Shown: positions 9,706-19,608, numbered from the stretch's first letter. The stretch: 64,000 nt of DNA from Lysinibacillus macroides (GCF_001281525.1 NZ_LGCI01000005.1:478545-542544); one strand, 5' to 3'. Notes: generated from the sequence alone by a model not told the origin. A program made the numbers and translations.

Positions 9706-11253
9706 TTGGAATATGTGATTGAAATGCTAGGAATCCGTAAAGAATTCGGACAGTTCGTGGCGAATGATAACATCACCCTCCAACTGAAACAAGGCGAAAT
9801 CCATGCATTGCTAGGTGAAAATGGTGCAGGTAAATCGACTTTAATGAACGTCCTTTTTGGTTTGTATCAACCAGAGGGTGGCGAAATCCGTGTTCGTGGG
9901 AAGGCTGTTAAAATTACAAACCCGAATGTTGCCAATGATTTAGGAATTGGTATGGTGCATCAACACTTTATGTTGGTAGAAAACTTTACAGTAACAGAGA
10001 ATATTATTTTAGGTTCTGAGCCTACTAAAATGGGAATTGTTAATATCAAGGATGCGGCAAAAAAGGTACAAGCCCTTTCTGAAAAATATGGATTAGATGT
10101 TGATCCGTATGCCAAAATTGAAGATATTACGGTGGGGATGCAGCAACGTGTTGAAATTTTAAAAACATTGTATCGTGGTGCTGAAATTTTAATTTTTGAT
10201 GAACCAACAGCATCCTTAACACCACAAGAAATTACAGAGTTAATCCAAATTATGCGACGCCTTATTGCAGAGGGGAAATCCATTATTTTAATTACCCATA
10301 AGCTGAAGGAAATTATGGAAGTATCTGATCGTGTCACAATTATTCGTAAGGGTGAAGGGATAGGCACAGTTGTAACCGCTAACACAAACCCTAATCAGCT
10401 TGCTGAAATGATGGTTGGCCGTCAGGTTGAATTTAAAACGAAAAAAATTGAGGCAAACCCAACGGAAGAAGTGCTAGCCATTGAGAACTTGGTTGTAACG
10501 GATTATCGAAACATTGATAAAGTAAAAGGACTTCATCTGAATGTTCGCAAAGGTGAAATCGTAGGTATTGCTGGTATTGATGGTAACGGTCAGTCCGAGT
10601 TAATTGAGGCCATTACAGGTCTACGTAAAATTAAAAGTGGTACTGTGAAGCTAAACGGTCAAGATATTACAAACATGAAGCCTCGTAAAATTACAGAGGA
10701 AGGCGTTGGTCATATTCCACAAGACCGTCATAAGCATGGCTTAGTATTAGATTTTCCGATTGGTCATAATATTGTGTTGCAGACATATTACCAAGCCCCA
10801 ATTGCTAAAGGCTTTGTGATGGATTATAAAAAAGTATCAGAGAAAGCTCGTCAAATCATTAAAGAATATGATGTGCGTACAGGAAATGGTGAAATGACAC
10901 CAGCACGTGCGCTATCTGGTGGTAACCAACAAAAGGCGATTATTGGTCGTGAAATAGACCGAAACCCAGATTTATTAATTGCAGCTTTACCAACGCGTGG
11001 TCTCGATGTAGGGGCTATTGAATTTATTCACTCCCGCCTGATTGAGCAGCGTGATAAAGGAAAAGCTGTTCTGTTAATCTCATTTGAATTAGATGAGGTT
11101 ATGAATGTATCAGATCGTATTGCTGTTATTTATGATGGACAAATTGTCGATGAGTTAAATCCAAAACAAACAACAGAACAAGAGCTTGGCTTACTAATGG
11201 CAGGGCAAAGTAAAAAAAATAACAAGCGTGATGTGAAGGAGGGGAACGACTAA
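9706..11253 (+). CDS. yufO: Nucleoside-type ABC importer, duplicated ATPase subunit
   Basis: This 515-residue protein carries two ATP-binding cassettes. The first has Walker A GENGAGKST near residues 40-48 and Walker B LIFDEPTASL. The second is degenerate, with GIDGNGQSE in the Walker A place, the signature LSGGNQQK and no canonical DEP box (LIAALPTRGLDVG). This asymmetry is typical of RbsA/YufO-type importers. I chose TTG 9706 because AAGGGAG lies 8 bases before it and the protein then starts EYVIEMLGIRKEF as in YufO. A GTG eight codons upstream lacks a ribosome site. The stop overlaps the next gene by one base (TAATG). Confidence 0.93.
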   Translation: MEYVIEMLGIRKEFGQFVANDNITLQLKQGEIHALLGENGAGKSTLMNVLFGLYQPEGGEIRVRGKAVKITNPNVANDLGIGMVHQHFMLVENFTVTENIILGSEPTKMGIVNIKDAAKKVQALSEKYGLDVDPYAKIEDITVGMQQRVEILKTLYRGAEILIFDEPTASLTPQEITELIQIMRRLIAEGKSIILITHKLKEIMEVSDRVTIIRKGEGIGTVVTANTNPNQLAEMMVGRQVEFKTKKIEANPTEEVLAIENLVVTDYRNIDKVKGLHLNVRKGEIVGIAGIDGNGQSELIEAITGLRKIKSGTVKLNGQDITNMKPRKITEEGVGHIPQDRHKHGLVLDFPIGHNIVLQTYYQAPIAKGFVMDYKKVSEKARQIIKEYDVRTGNGEMTPARALSGGNQQKAIIGREIDRNPDLLIAALPTRGLDVGAIEFIHSRLIEQRDKGKAVLLISFELDEVMNVSDRIAVIYDGQIVDELNPKQTTEQELGLLMAGQSKKNNKRDVKEGND

Positions 11254-12299
11254 TGTCAAATCGTGTCATTAATATCCTCGTTCCTATCGTCTCTATTATT
11301 ATCGGTTTAATTGTAGGCGCTATCGTTATGGTAGTGAGTGGCTATGATCCAATACAAGGTTATATCGCTCTTTGGACAGGTATTTTTGGAGATTCATATT
11401 CAATCGGGAACACAATTCGTCAAATTACACCGTATATATTGGCAGGTCTTGCAGTAGCATTTGCCTTCCGCACAGGCTTATTTAATATTGGGGTTGAAGG
11501 TCAGCTGATTTTGGGCTGGCTAGCAGCGGCTTGGGTAGGCTATGCATTTGAATTACCGAAAGTCATTCACTTACCCTTAGCATTGCTAGCGGCAGCAGCT
11601 GCAGGGGCGTTTTGGGCCTTTATTGCAGGTTTCTTAAAAGCGAAATTTAAAGTACATGAAGTTATTGCGACAATTATGCTGAACTATACGGCGCTTTATA
11701 TTGCGAACGCTGTGATTAAAAAATTGTCAGATGGCGGTTTTAAAACAGAACGTGTTCTTGAGTCGGCTTCATTACGTTCTCCATTTTTAAGAGAGCTTAC
11801 AGACAACTCAAGTCTTCACTATGGAATCATTGTGGCCCTTTTAATGGTCGTAGTGATGTGGTTTATTTTAGAAAAAACAACGCGTGGCTATGAGCTAAAG
11901 GCAGTAGGTTTTAACAAAAATGCGGCTGATTATGCAGGTATGAGCGTTAACAAAAATATTATTTTAGCCATGACGATTTCAGGTATGTTCGCAGGTCTTG
12001 GTGGTGCGATGGAAGCGCTAGGTACGTTCCAAAACGCATCCATTAAACCAGGCTTTACAGGTATTGGCTTTGATGGAATCGCCGTTGCTCTGCTTGGTGC
12101 GAATACACCGCTTGGGGTAGTATTCGGTGCTTCTCTTTTTGGTTCTTTGAAATATGGCGCTCTTAATATGCCAAACGCTGCAGGTATTCCAGAAGAAATT
12201 GTATCGATTATTATCGCATTAATTATTTTCTTCGTTGCATCAGGTTACATTATTCGAGTAGGCTTACAGAAGCTGAGCAAGAAAAAGGAGGGACAATAA
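11253..12299 (+). CDS. yufP: Nucleoside-type ABC importer permease 1
   Basis: This 348-residue, strongly hydrophobic protein of the BPD_transp_2 (branched-chain/ribose/nucleoside permease) family has about nine to ten predicted membrane segments. A conserved cytoplasmic-loop region reads GYELKAVGFNKNAADYAGM near residue 212. Its ATG shares a base with the ATPase stop and it ends one base before the second permease, indicating tight translational coupling. It should pair with that permease to form the channel. The name follows B. subtilis yufP by order and sequence style. Confidence 0.92.
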   Translation: MSNRVINILVPIVSIIIGLIVGAIVMVVSGYDPIQGYIALWTGIFGDSYSIGNTIRQITPYILAGLAVAFAFRTGLFNIGVEGQLILGWLAAAWVGYAFELPKVIHLPLALLAAAAAGAFWAFIAGFLKAKFKVHEVIATIMLNYTALYIANAVIKKLSDGGFKTERVLESASLRSPFLRELTDNSSLHYGIIVALLMVVVMWFILEKTTRGYELKAVGFNKNAADYAGMSVNKNIILAMTISGMFAGLGGAMEALGTFQNASIKPGFTGIGFDGIAVALLGANTPLGVVFGASLFGSLKYGALNMPNAAGIPEEIVSIIIALIIFFVASGYIIRVGLQKLSKKKEGQ

Positions 12300-12300
12300 C

Positions 12301-13260
12301 ATGAGCTTTTTAGAAATGTTATATTTCATCATCCCTTCAGCAATTCTTTATGCAACACCTTTAATATTTACAGCTATCGGTGGTGTATTCTCTGAACGCT
12401 CTGGTGTTGTCAACATCGGACTAGAAGGCTTAATGATTATTGGCGCTTTTGTTGGGATATATGTAAATTTAGAGTATGCTTCACAATTAGGTGCAGCAAC
12501 CATTTGGATAGCGATGTTAGCGGCTGTTGTAATTGGTGGGATTTTCTCTCTTTTCCATGCAGTAGCTTCCATTTCCTTCCGTGCTGATCAAACGGTATCA
12601 GGGGTGGCTATCAACTTATTGGGCTTAGCTGTTTCTGTCTTTTTAGTAAAAATGATTTATGATAAAGGTCAAACAGATATGATTACACGACCAATTGGCC
12701 GCTTTGCTATTCCCTATTTAGAGAATATTCCATTCTTTGGACCTTTATTATTCCGTGATGTTTATAGTACATCGATTTTAGCCTTTGCAGTAGCCATTGG
12801 TGCATGGTTTATTATTTATAAAACGCCATTTGGCTTACGTCTTCGCGCAGTTGGTGAGCATCCAATGGCAGCAGATACAATGGGGATCAATGTTAATAAA
12901 ATGCGTTATATTGCCGTTGTCATTTCTGGGGCATTAGGCGGGCTTGGCGGTGCAGTCTATGCACAAACAATTACAGGTGATTTCTCACATGCAACAATTG
13001 CTGGACAGGGCTTTATGGCCATTGCAGCGATGATTTTTGGGAAATGGCATCCAATTGGTGCATTAGGTGCGGCCCTATTCTTTGGGTTAGCACAAACATT
13101 AAGTATTGCAGGAAGTCAGATTCCATTTATCGAAAATGTGCCAGCTGTCTATCTGCAAATTTTACCATATGTGCTAACAATTCTTGCATTAGCAGGCTTT
13201 ATTGGTAAAGCAAATGCACCAAAAGCTAGCGGACAACCATATATTAAAGGGAAACGCTAG
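12301..13260 (+). CDS. yufQ: Nucleoside-type ABC importer permease 2
   Basis: This 319-residue membrane protein is the second BPD_transp_2 permease. Segments ERSGVVNIGLEGLMIIGAF near the N-terminus and GLRLRAVGEHPMAADTMG near residue 180 are typical of the family. It follows the first permease after one base, with AAGGAGGG as ribosome site inside the preceding gene. It is the last gene of the importer unit, which ends in a strong terminator at 13278. Confidence 0.92.
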   Translation: MSFLEMLYFIIPSAILYATPLIFTAIGGVFSERSGVVNIGLEGLMIIGAFVGIYVNLEYASQLGAATIWIAMLAAVVIGGIFSLFHAVASISFRADQTVSGVAINLLGLAVSVFLVKMIYDKGQTDMITRPIGRFAIPYLENIPFFGPLLFRDVYSTSILAFAVAIGAWFIIYKTPFGLRLRAVGEHPMAADTMGINVNKMRYIAVVISGALGGLGGAVYAQTITGDFSHATIAGQGFMAIAAMIFGKWHPIGALGAALFFGLAQTLSIAGSQIPFIENVPAVYLQILPYVLTILALAGFIGKANAPKASGQPYIKGKR

Positions 13261-13277
13261 GAACAAGGTCACGCTTT

Positions 13278-13309
13278 AAAAGACTGAGCGAAAGATGCTC
13301 AGTCTTTTT
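13278..13309 (+). terminator. Rho-independent terminator after the importer genes
   Basis: A perfect 12-bp stem AAAAGACTGAGC / GCTCAGTCTTTT with a 7-base loop merges into a T run. Confidence 0.93.
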
Positions 13310-13372
13310 GCTATGTCAACTTAGCTAGTACAGTGTATTTTTTAATTTTTCCATACATACTTTGGATTCTTT

Positions 13373-13402
13373 TTGCAATTATAGACAATAGACATGTATA
13401 GT
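13373..13402 (+). promoter_or_regulatory. Likely sigma-A promoter of the ymfF operon
   Basis: TTGCAA (13373-13378), 18 bases, then TATAGT (13397-13402), about 45 bases before ymfF. Confidence 0.45.
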
Positions 13403-13446
13403 ATGTGTAGTACATCGTTATATTAAGAAGGATAGGAGGGTTTCAT

Positions 13447-14718
13447 ATGTTTAAAACAATACCTTTTGCAAAAGGTGTCAATTTGCATATCCGACAAACG
13501 ACCCAATTTAAAACCGTAAATTTTTCAATTAAATGGAGAAGAGCATTAACAGCTAAAAGTGCATCAGAACGTACAGTGTTAACAAATGTACTACAGCACA
13601 GTAATGCTAAATATAAGACAACGGCTGCTTTTCGAAGCTTTTTAGACGACTTGTATGGCACTGTGTTATATTTTGATACATCAAAGCGTGGCAATGAACA
13701 TACAGTGCTGATGAATGTTGAGACTGTGAATGATCATTATTTAGCCAATACAAGTGTGTTAAACCATGTACTTGATTTATTACACACAGCAATTTTTGAG
13801 CCAAATTTAGAAAACGGTGTCTTTAAGGAATCCATTGTAGAACGTGAGAAGCAAACCGTTATTCAACGTATTGAATCGATTTTTGATGATAAATCTCGTT
13901 TTGCACAGGTTCGTTTGCAACAAATTTTAAGACCAAATGAGCCTGCCTCCATTTCAGCAAATGGTAGTGTAGAGGAAATTCGAAAAATTACACCTGACTC
14001 GCTATTTGAAGCCTATCAATCCATGCTTGCTGATGATAAAATAGATATTTATGTCGCTGGCGATATTAATGAAGCAGAAATTGTAGCAAAATTACAGCAA
14101 GCGCTACCATTTAAAGACCGCACACCAGAGGAAGTGCCAGCAGTGTTGCCACAACAGCACCCTGACAATGATTATGTAAGAGAACAGCATGAGATGAAGC
14201 AAGGGAAATTGCATATTGGCTTTAGTACAGCCGTTAAATTCGGTGATCCAGACTTTGCCAAAATGCAAATTTTTAATGGTATTTTTGGCGGCTATCCACA
14301 TGCTAAATTATTTATGAATGTCCGTGAAAAAGAAAGCTTGGCTTATTATGCCTCAAGTGCCTATGCTTCACATTATGGTTTAATTTTTGTGGTTTCTGGT
14401 ATTGAGGCTAAAAATGAAGAAAAAGCATTGTCATTAATTAAAGAACAATTAGTTGCTATGCAGACAGGAACTATTTCAGATTTAGAGCTGGAGCAAACAA
14501 AGGCAATGCTGACGAATCAGTTAAAGGAATCCTTAGATTCTGCACGTGGACAAATTGAAATTTTTGATCAATATAAAAATTTACCCGAGGAGTTCTCTGT
14601 GGAAGCTTGGGCGAATAAGTGGAAAGCTGTGACGAAGGAAGATGTTGTGGAGATGGCGAAGCAAGTGCAGCTTGAAGCGGTCTATTTCTTATATGGAAAG
14701 GAGCAAGCCGCCCAATGA
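13447..14718 (+). CDS. ymfF: M16-family (insulinase-like) protein without the zinc motif
   Basis: This 423-residue member of the M16 peptidase superfamily lacks the zinc-binding HxxEH box where active members carry it. It is therefore the likely non-catalytic half of a heterodimer with the next gene product, as in processing peptidase alpha/beta pairs. The C-terminal half contains the family segment FNGIFGGYPHAKLFMNVREK. The strong site AGGAGGG precedes ATG 13447. The stop overlaps the ymfH start (ATGA), implying equal, coupled synthesis. Its substrate is unknown. Confidence 0.9.
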   Translation: MFKTIPFAKGVNLHIRQTTQFKTVNFSIKWRRALTAKSASERTVLTNVLQHSNAKYKTTAAFRSFLDDLYGTVLYFDTSKRGNEHTVLMNVETVNDHYLANTSVLNHVLDLLHTAIFEPNLENGVFKESIVEREKQTVIQRIESIFDDKSRFAQVRLQQILRPNEPASISANGSVEEIRKITPDSLFEAYQSMLADDKIDIYVAGDINEAEIVAKLQQALPFKDRTPEEVPAVLPQQHPDNDYVREQHEMKQGKLHIGFSTAVKFGDPDFAKMQIFNGIFGGYPHAKLFMNVREKESLAYYASSAYASHYGLIFVVSGIEAKNEEKALSLIKEQLVAMQTGTISDLELEQTKAMLTNQLKESLDSARGQIEIFDQYKNLPEEFSVEAWANKWKAVTKEDVVEMAKQVQLEAVYFLYGKEQAAQ

Positions 14719-16016
14719 AGACAATTGAATTTAAGCAATTAGATGAAACACTTTATTATGAAAAACTAGCGAATGGCTTAGACGTTTATATTTTACCGAA
14801 AAAAGGTTTTTCAAAAACCTTTGTAACATTTACAACTAAATATGGCTCTGTTGATCGTACATTTGTGCCAATTGGTGAAACGGAAAGCGTAACAGTACCA
14901 GATGGTATTGCTCATTTTTTAGAGCATAAAATGTTTGAAAAAGAAGACGGCGATGTTTTTCAGAAATTTAGCGAGTATGGTGCTTCTGCCAATGCCTTTA
15001 CATCATTTACACGTACGGCTTATTTATTTTCATCCACGGATCATATTTATAAAAGTACAGAAACATTATTAAATTTTGTCCAGGAGCCATACTTTACAGA
15101 AGCGACTGTTAACAAGGAAAAGGGTATTATTGGGCAGGAAATTACCATGTATGATGACCAGCCTGATTGGCGTTTATATTTTGGGACAATTGAAAATATG
15201 TACCATCAGCATCCTGTGAAAATTGATATCGCAGGGACAATTGAATCCATTGACGGGATTACGGCAGATCATTTATATACATGCTACAATACTTTTTACC
15301 ATCCATCCAATATGTTATTATTTGTAATTGGGGCAGTAGATCCAGAGGAAATGATGACCTTTATTCGTGAAAATCAAGGGAAAAAGGAATTCTCTGAACC
15401 TACACCCATTCAACGCTTCTTTGACAAAGAGCCGACAGAGGTAGCCATTAAAGAACGTACATTAAATATGGATGTACAAAAGCCTAAGGTATATGTTGGC
15501 CTAAAGGCAAAGGAAACAAATTTATCCGGTCGTGACATGTTGAAACATGAGCTAGCTGTTCAAATTGCGCTTGAGATTATTTTTGGACGTACCTCTAAAT
15601 TTTATGAACATGTTTATGAAGTAGGCTTAATTGATGAAACCTATGCCTTTGATTTTACATTAGAAAAGGGCTTTGGCTTTGCTATGATTGGATCTGATTC
15701 AACAGAGCCGAATCAATTGGCACAGGCCATTCTAGCAGAATTAGCAAAATATGAGGGAGATGCTAAGTTTGAAAGTGCTGATTTAGAGCGAATAAAGCGT
15801 AAAAAAATCGGCTTCTTCTTACGTGCACTCAATTCTATTGAGTTTATTGCAAACCAATTTACACGTTATTCATTTAACGATATGAATTTATTTGATGTAG
15901 TCCCAGTTCTCGAAGAATTAACGACTGATGATTTGCATAAGGCTTTTGCTTCGATTCAAGGTGAATCTCAACAAACTATATTCAAAATTTTACCAACCAA
16001 GCAGGCTGCACAGTGA
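14715..16016 (+). CDS. ymfH: M16-family zinc peptidase
   Basis: This 433-residue peptidase has the inverted zinc motif HFLEH at residues 67-71, with further glutamates downstream, so it should be the active partner of the preceding protein. The middle and C-terminal parts show M16 features such as FGRTSKFYEHVYEVGLID. It overlaps ymfF by four bases and ymfI by four bases (GTGA), making one operon. Natural substrates in Bacillales are not established. Confidence 0.93.
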   Translation: MKTIEFKQLDETLYYEKLANGLDVYILPKKGFSKTFVTFTTKYGSVDRTFVPIGETESVTVPDGIAHFLEHKMFEKEDGDVFQKFSEYGASANAFTSFTRTAYLFSSTDHIYKSTETLLNFVQEPYFTEATVNKEKGIIGQEITMYDDQPDWRLYFGTIENMYHQHPVKIDIAGTIESIDGITADHLYTCYNTFYHPSNMLLFVIGAVDPEEMMTFIRENQGKKEFSEPTPIQRFFDKEPTEVAIKERTLNMDVQKPKVYVGLKAKETNLSGRDMLKHELAVQIALEIIFGRTSKFYEHVYEVGLIDETYAFDFTLEKGFGFAMIGSDSTEPNQLAQAILAELAKYEGDAKFESADLERIKRKKIGFFLRALNSIEFIANQFTRYSFNDMNLFDVVPVLEELTTDDLHKAFASIQGESQQTIFKILPTKQAAQ

Positions 16017-16741
16017 AAAAGTTTGCGCTTATCTTAGGTGCATCGGGTGAGATTGGTCACGCTATTTGTCGAAGTTTAGCGGAAGATGGCTGGTCCCTCT
16101 ATATACATTATTCGCAAAATCTTCCAGCAGCACAGGCTTTATACGATTTTCTGTCGAATAATTTCCCTGCACAAGAGTTTATGCTTGTACAGGGAGATTT
16201 TTCAACATCCACTGGTGCTGATATGGTAGCTCCACAGATTTTTAATGTGCAAGCTATTGTTTTTGCAAATGGGCAAGCACATTATGCATTGCTGGAGGAA
16301 ACAGCAGTGGAGGATATGGATGCCTTATGGCGCGTTCATGTACAAAACCCTATGCGACTAACAGCTCTACTTGCTGGCAAACTTCGCAAACATGCTGTTA
16401 GTTATGTGCTATTTATTGGCTCTATTTGGGGAGAAGCAGGCTCAGCAGGAGAAGCACTGTATGCGACTGTCAAAGGGGCACAGCATGCCTTTGTTAAATC
16501 TTTTGCAAAAGAGGCTGCATTATCTCGTATCAGAGTGAATGCAATTGCTCCAGGTTTTATCAATACATCTATGAACAGCCATTTAAGTCAAGAGGAACTC
16601 GATTATATTTTAGAAGATATTCCACTAGGCGAGATTGGACAAACAAAGGATGTAGCTGAAATGGTACGTTTTTATTTGTCAGGGAAGGCTGATTATGTAA
16701 CAGGACAAATTCTTCGATTAAATGGAGGTTGGTACATATAA
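16013..16741 (+). CDS. ymfI: SDR-family reductase, likely EF-P 5-aminopentanone reductase
   Basis: This 242-residue short-chain dehydrogenase has the glycine-rich cofactor loop GASGEIG at 9-15, catalytic Ser137, and the Tyr150-x3-Lys154 pair. B. subtilis YmfI reduces the 5-aminopentanone modification on elongation factor P, and the same position after ymfH supports that role here. FabG-like ketoacyl reductase activity is the alternative reading from sequence alone. It starts with GTG 16013 overlapping the ymfH stop. Confidence 0.88.
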   Translation: MKKFALILGASGEIGHAICRSLAEDGWSLYIHYSQNLPAAQALYDFLSNNFPAQEFMLVQGDFSTSTGADMVAPQIFNVQAIVFANGQAHYALLEETAVEDMDALWRVHVQNPMRLTALLAGKLRKHAVSYVLFIGSIWGEAGSAGEALYATVKGAQHAFVKSFAKEAALSRIRVNAIAPGFINTSMNSHLSQEELDYILEDIPLGEIGQTKDVAEMVRFYLSGKADYVTGQILRLNGGWYI

Positions 16742-16785
16742 TACTGTCCTTTGCACATACTACATGTGTAAAGGAGGAGGAGCAT

Positions 16786-17043
16786 ATGACCATTTTAGAA
16801 AACTGGCAAAAATGGACATCGTTTTTAGGACAAAATGTGATGCAAGCAGAATCAAGCGGTATGCCAAAGCAAATGATTCAACAAGCTGCTGTACAAATTG
16901 GTGAATATTTGGCGGCCAATGTCGATCCTAAAAATGAACAAGAGCGCGTGCTGTCGGATTTATGGGGCGTTGCCTCTGAAGATGAAAAGCATGCCTTGGC
17001 GAATTGTGTCGTAAAGCTTGTACAAAATAAGCATGTACAGTAA
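16786..17043 (+). CDS. ymfJ: DUF3243 small protein
   Basis: This 85-residue, probably helical protein corresponds to YmfJ by size and position. The start is ATG 16786, 6 bases after a near-perfect AAGGAGGAGG site; longer frames begin inside ymfI. It ends just before a terminator, so it closes the ymfF-J unit. No function is known. Confidence 0.88.
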   Translation: MTILENWQKWTSFLGQNVMQAESSGMPKQMIQQAAVQIGEYLAANVDPKNEQERVLSDLWGVASEDEKHALANCVVKLVQNKHVQ

Positions 17044-17073
17044 AAAAGAGGAGAGCTAATCTCCTCTTTTTTC
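17044..17073 (+). terminator. Rho-independent terminator after ymfJ
   Basis: AAAAGAGGAGA (17044-17054) pairs with TCTCCTCTTTT (17060-17070), loop GCTAA, followed by more T. Confidence 0.93.
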
Positions 17074-17253
17074 TATACACTTCCACTAAAAACGGGAACG
17101 TATGTAAGCCTATCTAATACGCATCTAAAAAAATTAGTATGTTTTTAAAAATAACGCTGTAATTCCATGCATTCTAACTTTCCATTACATAAAAAATCAG
17201 CTATGATGGAACTTATAAAGGATTTTTTACGTTAACTAATAGGAAGGGAACGA

Positions 17254-18045
17254 GTGTGTTTGAGCGATTGGTACTTTGAATATGAAATTCAGGTGAATCG
17301 CCCTGGATTATTAGGAGATATTGCTTCACTTTTAGGGATGCTTCGTGTCAATATTATATCAATAAATGGCGTTGATGAGGATCGACGTGGTATGTTAGTG
17401 CATACAGACAATGATGAAGCAATTGAACGTTTTCGGACAATTGTTTCGACAATGGAACATATTAACGTAACCAAATTTCGACAGCCAAAACTTCGAGACC
17501 GTTTAGCGCTTAGACATGGTCATTATATTCCTCGAGATGCGGACGAAAAAAATACCTTCCACTTTGTGCGGGATGAGCTGGGAATTTTAGTCGATTTTAT
17601 GGCAGAACTCTTTAAAAAAGAGGGACATAAACTGATTGGTATACGTGGGATGCCACGTGTGGGGAAAACGGAATCAGTTGTTGCAGCAAGTGTTTGTGCC
17701 AATAAAAAGTGGATTTTCCTATCATCTACAATGATTAAGCAAACTGTTCGTAATAAGCTTGTGGGAGATGAATTTAGTAGTAATAATATTTTTATATTAG
17801 ATGGTATTGTAACACGCCGTTCATCCGATGAGCGCCATATGCAGTTAGTGCGTGAAATGATGAACATGCCATGTATCAAAGTAGTAGAGCATCCTGACAT
17901 GTTTGTTCAGCATTCAGAATATAAGATAGAAGATTTTGACTATATTATTGAACTACGTCATCACAACGATGAAGAAATTACTTATGAAATAATGGAAAAA
18001 AATCATATGTCCGAATCTGATTCATTTGGAGGATTTAATTTTTAA
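17254..18045 (+). CDS. ymfK: DUF3388 protein with N-terminal ACT-like domain
   Basis: This 263-residue protein matches YmfK by position. The first 70 residues look like an ACT ligand-binding domain (EYEIQVNRPGLLGDIASLLG). A later segment, IRGMPRVGKTESVVAAS, resembles a P-loop and suggests nucleotide binding, although this has not been shown. GTG 17254 has AGGAAGGG 5 bases upstream; a TTG two codons later is possible. The role is unknown. Confidence 0.85.
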   Translation: MCLSDWYFEYEIQVNRPGLLGDIASLLGMLRVNIISINGVDEDRRGMLVHTDNDEAIERFRTIVSTMEHINVTKFRQPKLRDRLALRHGHYIPRDADEKNTFHFVRDELGILVDFMAELFKKEGHKLIGIRGMPRVGKTESVVAASVCANKKWIFLSSTMIKQTVRNKLVGDEFSSNNIFILDGIVTRRSSDERHMQLVREMMNMPCIKVVEHPDMFVQHSEYKIEDFDYIIELRHHNDEEITYEIMEKNHMSESDSFGGFNF

Positions 18046-18070
18046 TTTGATGTTAAAGTAGGTGTTATTA

Positions 18071-18982
18071 GTGGCAGAATTAGGGACTCGACTGAAAGAG
18101 GCGAGACTGTCTAAAGGCTACAGTTTAGACGATTTACAGGAAATAACGAAAATTCAAAAACGTTATTTAGTAGGAATTGAAGAGGGCAATTATTCCATTA
18201 TGCCTGGTTCGTTTTATGTACGAGCTTTTATTAAGCAATATGCAGAGGCTGTTGGTTTAAACGCAGAAGAAATTTTAGAGACTTATAAAAATGAACTGCC
18301 AAGTACACCAAACGATCAAGTAAGCCAATCCATAACAAATAGTCCTAGCAGACGTAAGGTAACAAAAGGCCCTTCCAATAAATTAATGGAGGCCATGCCC
18401 AAAATTATTGTCGCTTTATTTATTATTGTGATTATTGTGGTAATATGGGTGCTATGGCAATCCAGAAATAGCCCAGCATCGACAGAAGTTGACAATGCAA
18501 CGCCTGAAATGGAATACGATACGCAAGTCAAACCAATTGATAGCGAAAAAGATAAAAAAGACAATAAAGATGCTCAGACAGATGATAAACAGGATACAAA
18601 TGCTACAGAAGAAACACCAGCTGATGAAGAACAACCTGAAGATGAAGAAACGAAGCAAACAATTTCCGCGGGTACTGTTGAAGCAGACGGAGCAACAACT
18701 TCTTATACGTTAACAGGTACAGATGCACTCAAAATTCGCATTGAAGTTTCAGGTCCTACATTTATTGGGATTCGTAACCAACAGCAACAGGAGTTATTGG
18801 AGAGGACAGATGTCTATAATGCTGGAGAGGTAGTGGAATTTGATGCCACTGCTGAAAGCTATGTGCGTATCCGTCTTGGTAATTCAACGCAGGCGAAAAT
18901 CTTTATTAATGACGAGCCTCTAACGTATGCACAGCAAATTGTCACGCAAAATATCGTCATCAATTTCAATAAAGAACAGTAG
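18071..18982 (+). CDS. rodZ: RodZ-like membrane protein with N-terminal helix-turn-helix
   Basis: This 303-residue protein has an N-terminal Xre-type HTH (about residues 3-70: LGTRLKEARLSKGYSLDDLQ). One transmembrane helix follows (about 111-130), then a charged Asp/Lys/Glu-rich linker and a C-terminal DUF4115-like beta domain (about 210-303). This is the RodZ layout, which links the MreB cytoskeleton to the cell-wall machinery; B. subtilis YmfM is the counterpart just before pgsA. I chose GTG 18071, with GTAGGTG 6 bases upstream, over the GTG three codons earlier that lies inside that site. Confidence 0.9.
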   Translation: MAELGTRLKEARLSKGYSLDDLQEITKIQKRYLVGIEEGNYSIMPGSFYVRAFIKQYAEAVGLNAEEILETYKNELPSTPNDQVSQSITNSPSRRKVTKGPSNKLMEAMPKIIVALFIIVIIVVIWVLWQSRNSPASTEVDNATPEMEYDTQVKPIDSEKDKKDNKDAQTDDKQDTNATEETPADEEQPEDEETKQTISAGTVEADGATTSYTLTGTDALKIRIEVSGPTFIGIRNQQQQELLERTDVYNAGEVVEFDATAESYVRIRLGNSTQAKIFINDEPLTYAQQIVTQNIVINFNKEQ

Positions 18983-19029
18983 TCATCCTGTGGTGACTAC
19001 TTTCTTTCATCATGAAAGGTGTTAGAAAA

Positions 19030-19608
19030 ATGAACATTCCAAATAAAATTACCATCTCTCGAATCTTGCTTATTCCATTTTTTGTTATTGTGATGATGTT
19101 TGATTTTGGCTGGGGAACATTGACATTGTTTGGTGCGGAGATGCCCGTCCATCATTTTGTAGGAGCACTTATTTTTATCCTAGCTTCCACAACGGATTGG
19201 GTGGATGGTTATTACGCACGTAAATATAATCTTGTCACAACATTTGGGAAATTTTTAGATCCACTCGCTGATAAATTGCTTGTATCAGCTGCTTTTATTT
19301 TAATGGTAGAACTAAAGATGGCACCAGCTTGGATCATCATTCTTATTATTAGCCGTGAATTTGCAGTAACAGGTTTGCGACTAATTTTGGCAGGTGGAGG
19401 AGAAGTCGTTGCTGCCAATCAGCTAGGAAAAATAAAAACATGGGCACAAATTGTAGCGATTGCGGCAGCTCTTTTACACAATACAATCTTTACACTTATT
19501 GGTATTCCCTTCGATATCATTATGCTTTATATTGCATTGTTCTTTACATTATGGTCTGGGTGGGATTATTTCTATCTAAATCGACGTGTTTTACTTGAGT
19601 CTAAATAA
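19030..19608 (+). CDS. pgsA: CDP-diacylglycerol-glycerol-3-phosphate 3-phosphatidyltransferase
   Basis: This 192-residue integral membrane enzyme makes phosphatidylglycerol phosphate. The full CDP-alcohol phosphotransferase signature is present: Asp56, Asp59-Gly60, Ala63-Arg64, Gly73, Asp77 and Asp81. ATG 19030 fits AAAGGTG at 19015-19021; the ATG six codons earlier overlaps that ribosome site. Position between rodZ and cinA is as in other Bacillales. Confidence 0.95.
   Translation: MNIPNKITISRILLIPFFVIVMMFDFGWGTLTLFGAEMPVHHFVGALIFILASTTDWVDGYYARKYNLVTTFGKFLDPLADKLLVSAAFILMVELKMAPAWIIILIISREFAVTGLRLILAGGGEVVAANQLGKIKTWAQIVAIAAALLHNTIFTLIGIPFDIIMLYIALFFTLWSGWDYFYLNRRVLLESK

Noticed and set aside
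13447-14718. Active zinc protease
   Set aside because: The HxxEH motif is absent; only the partner at 14715 has it.
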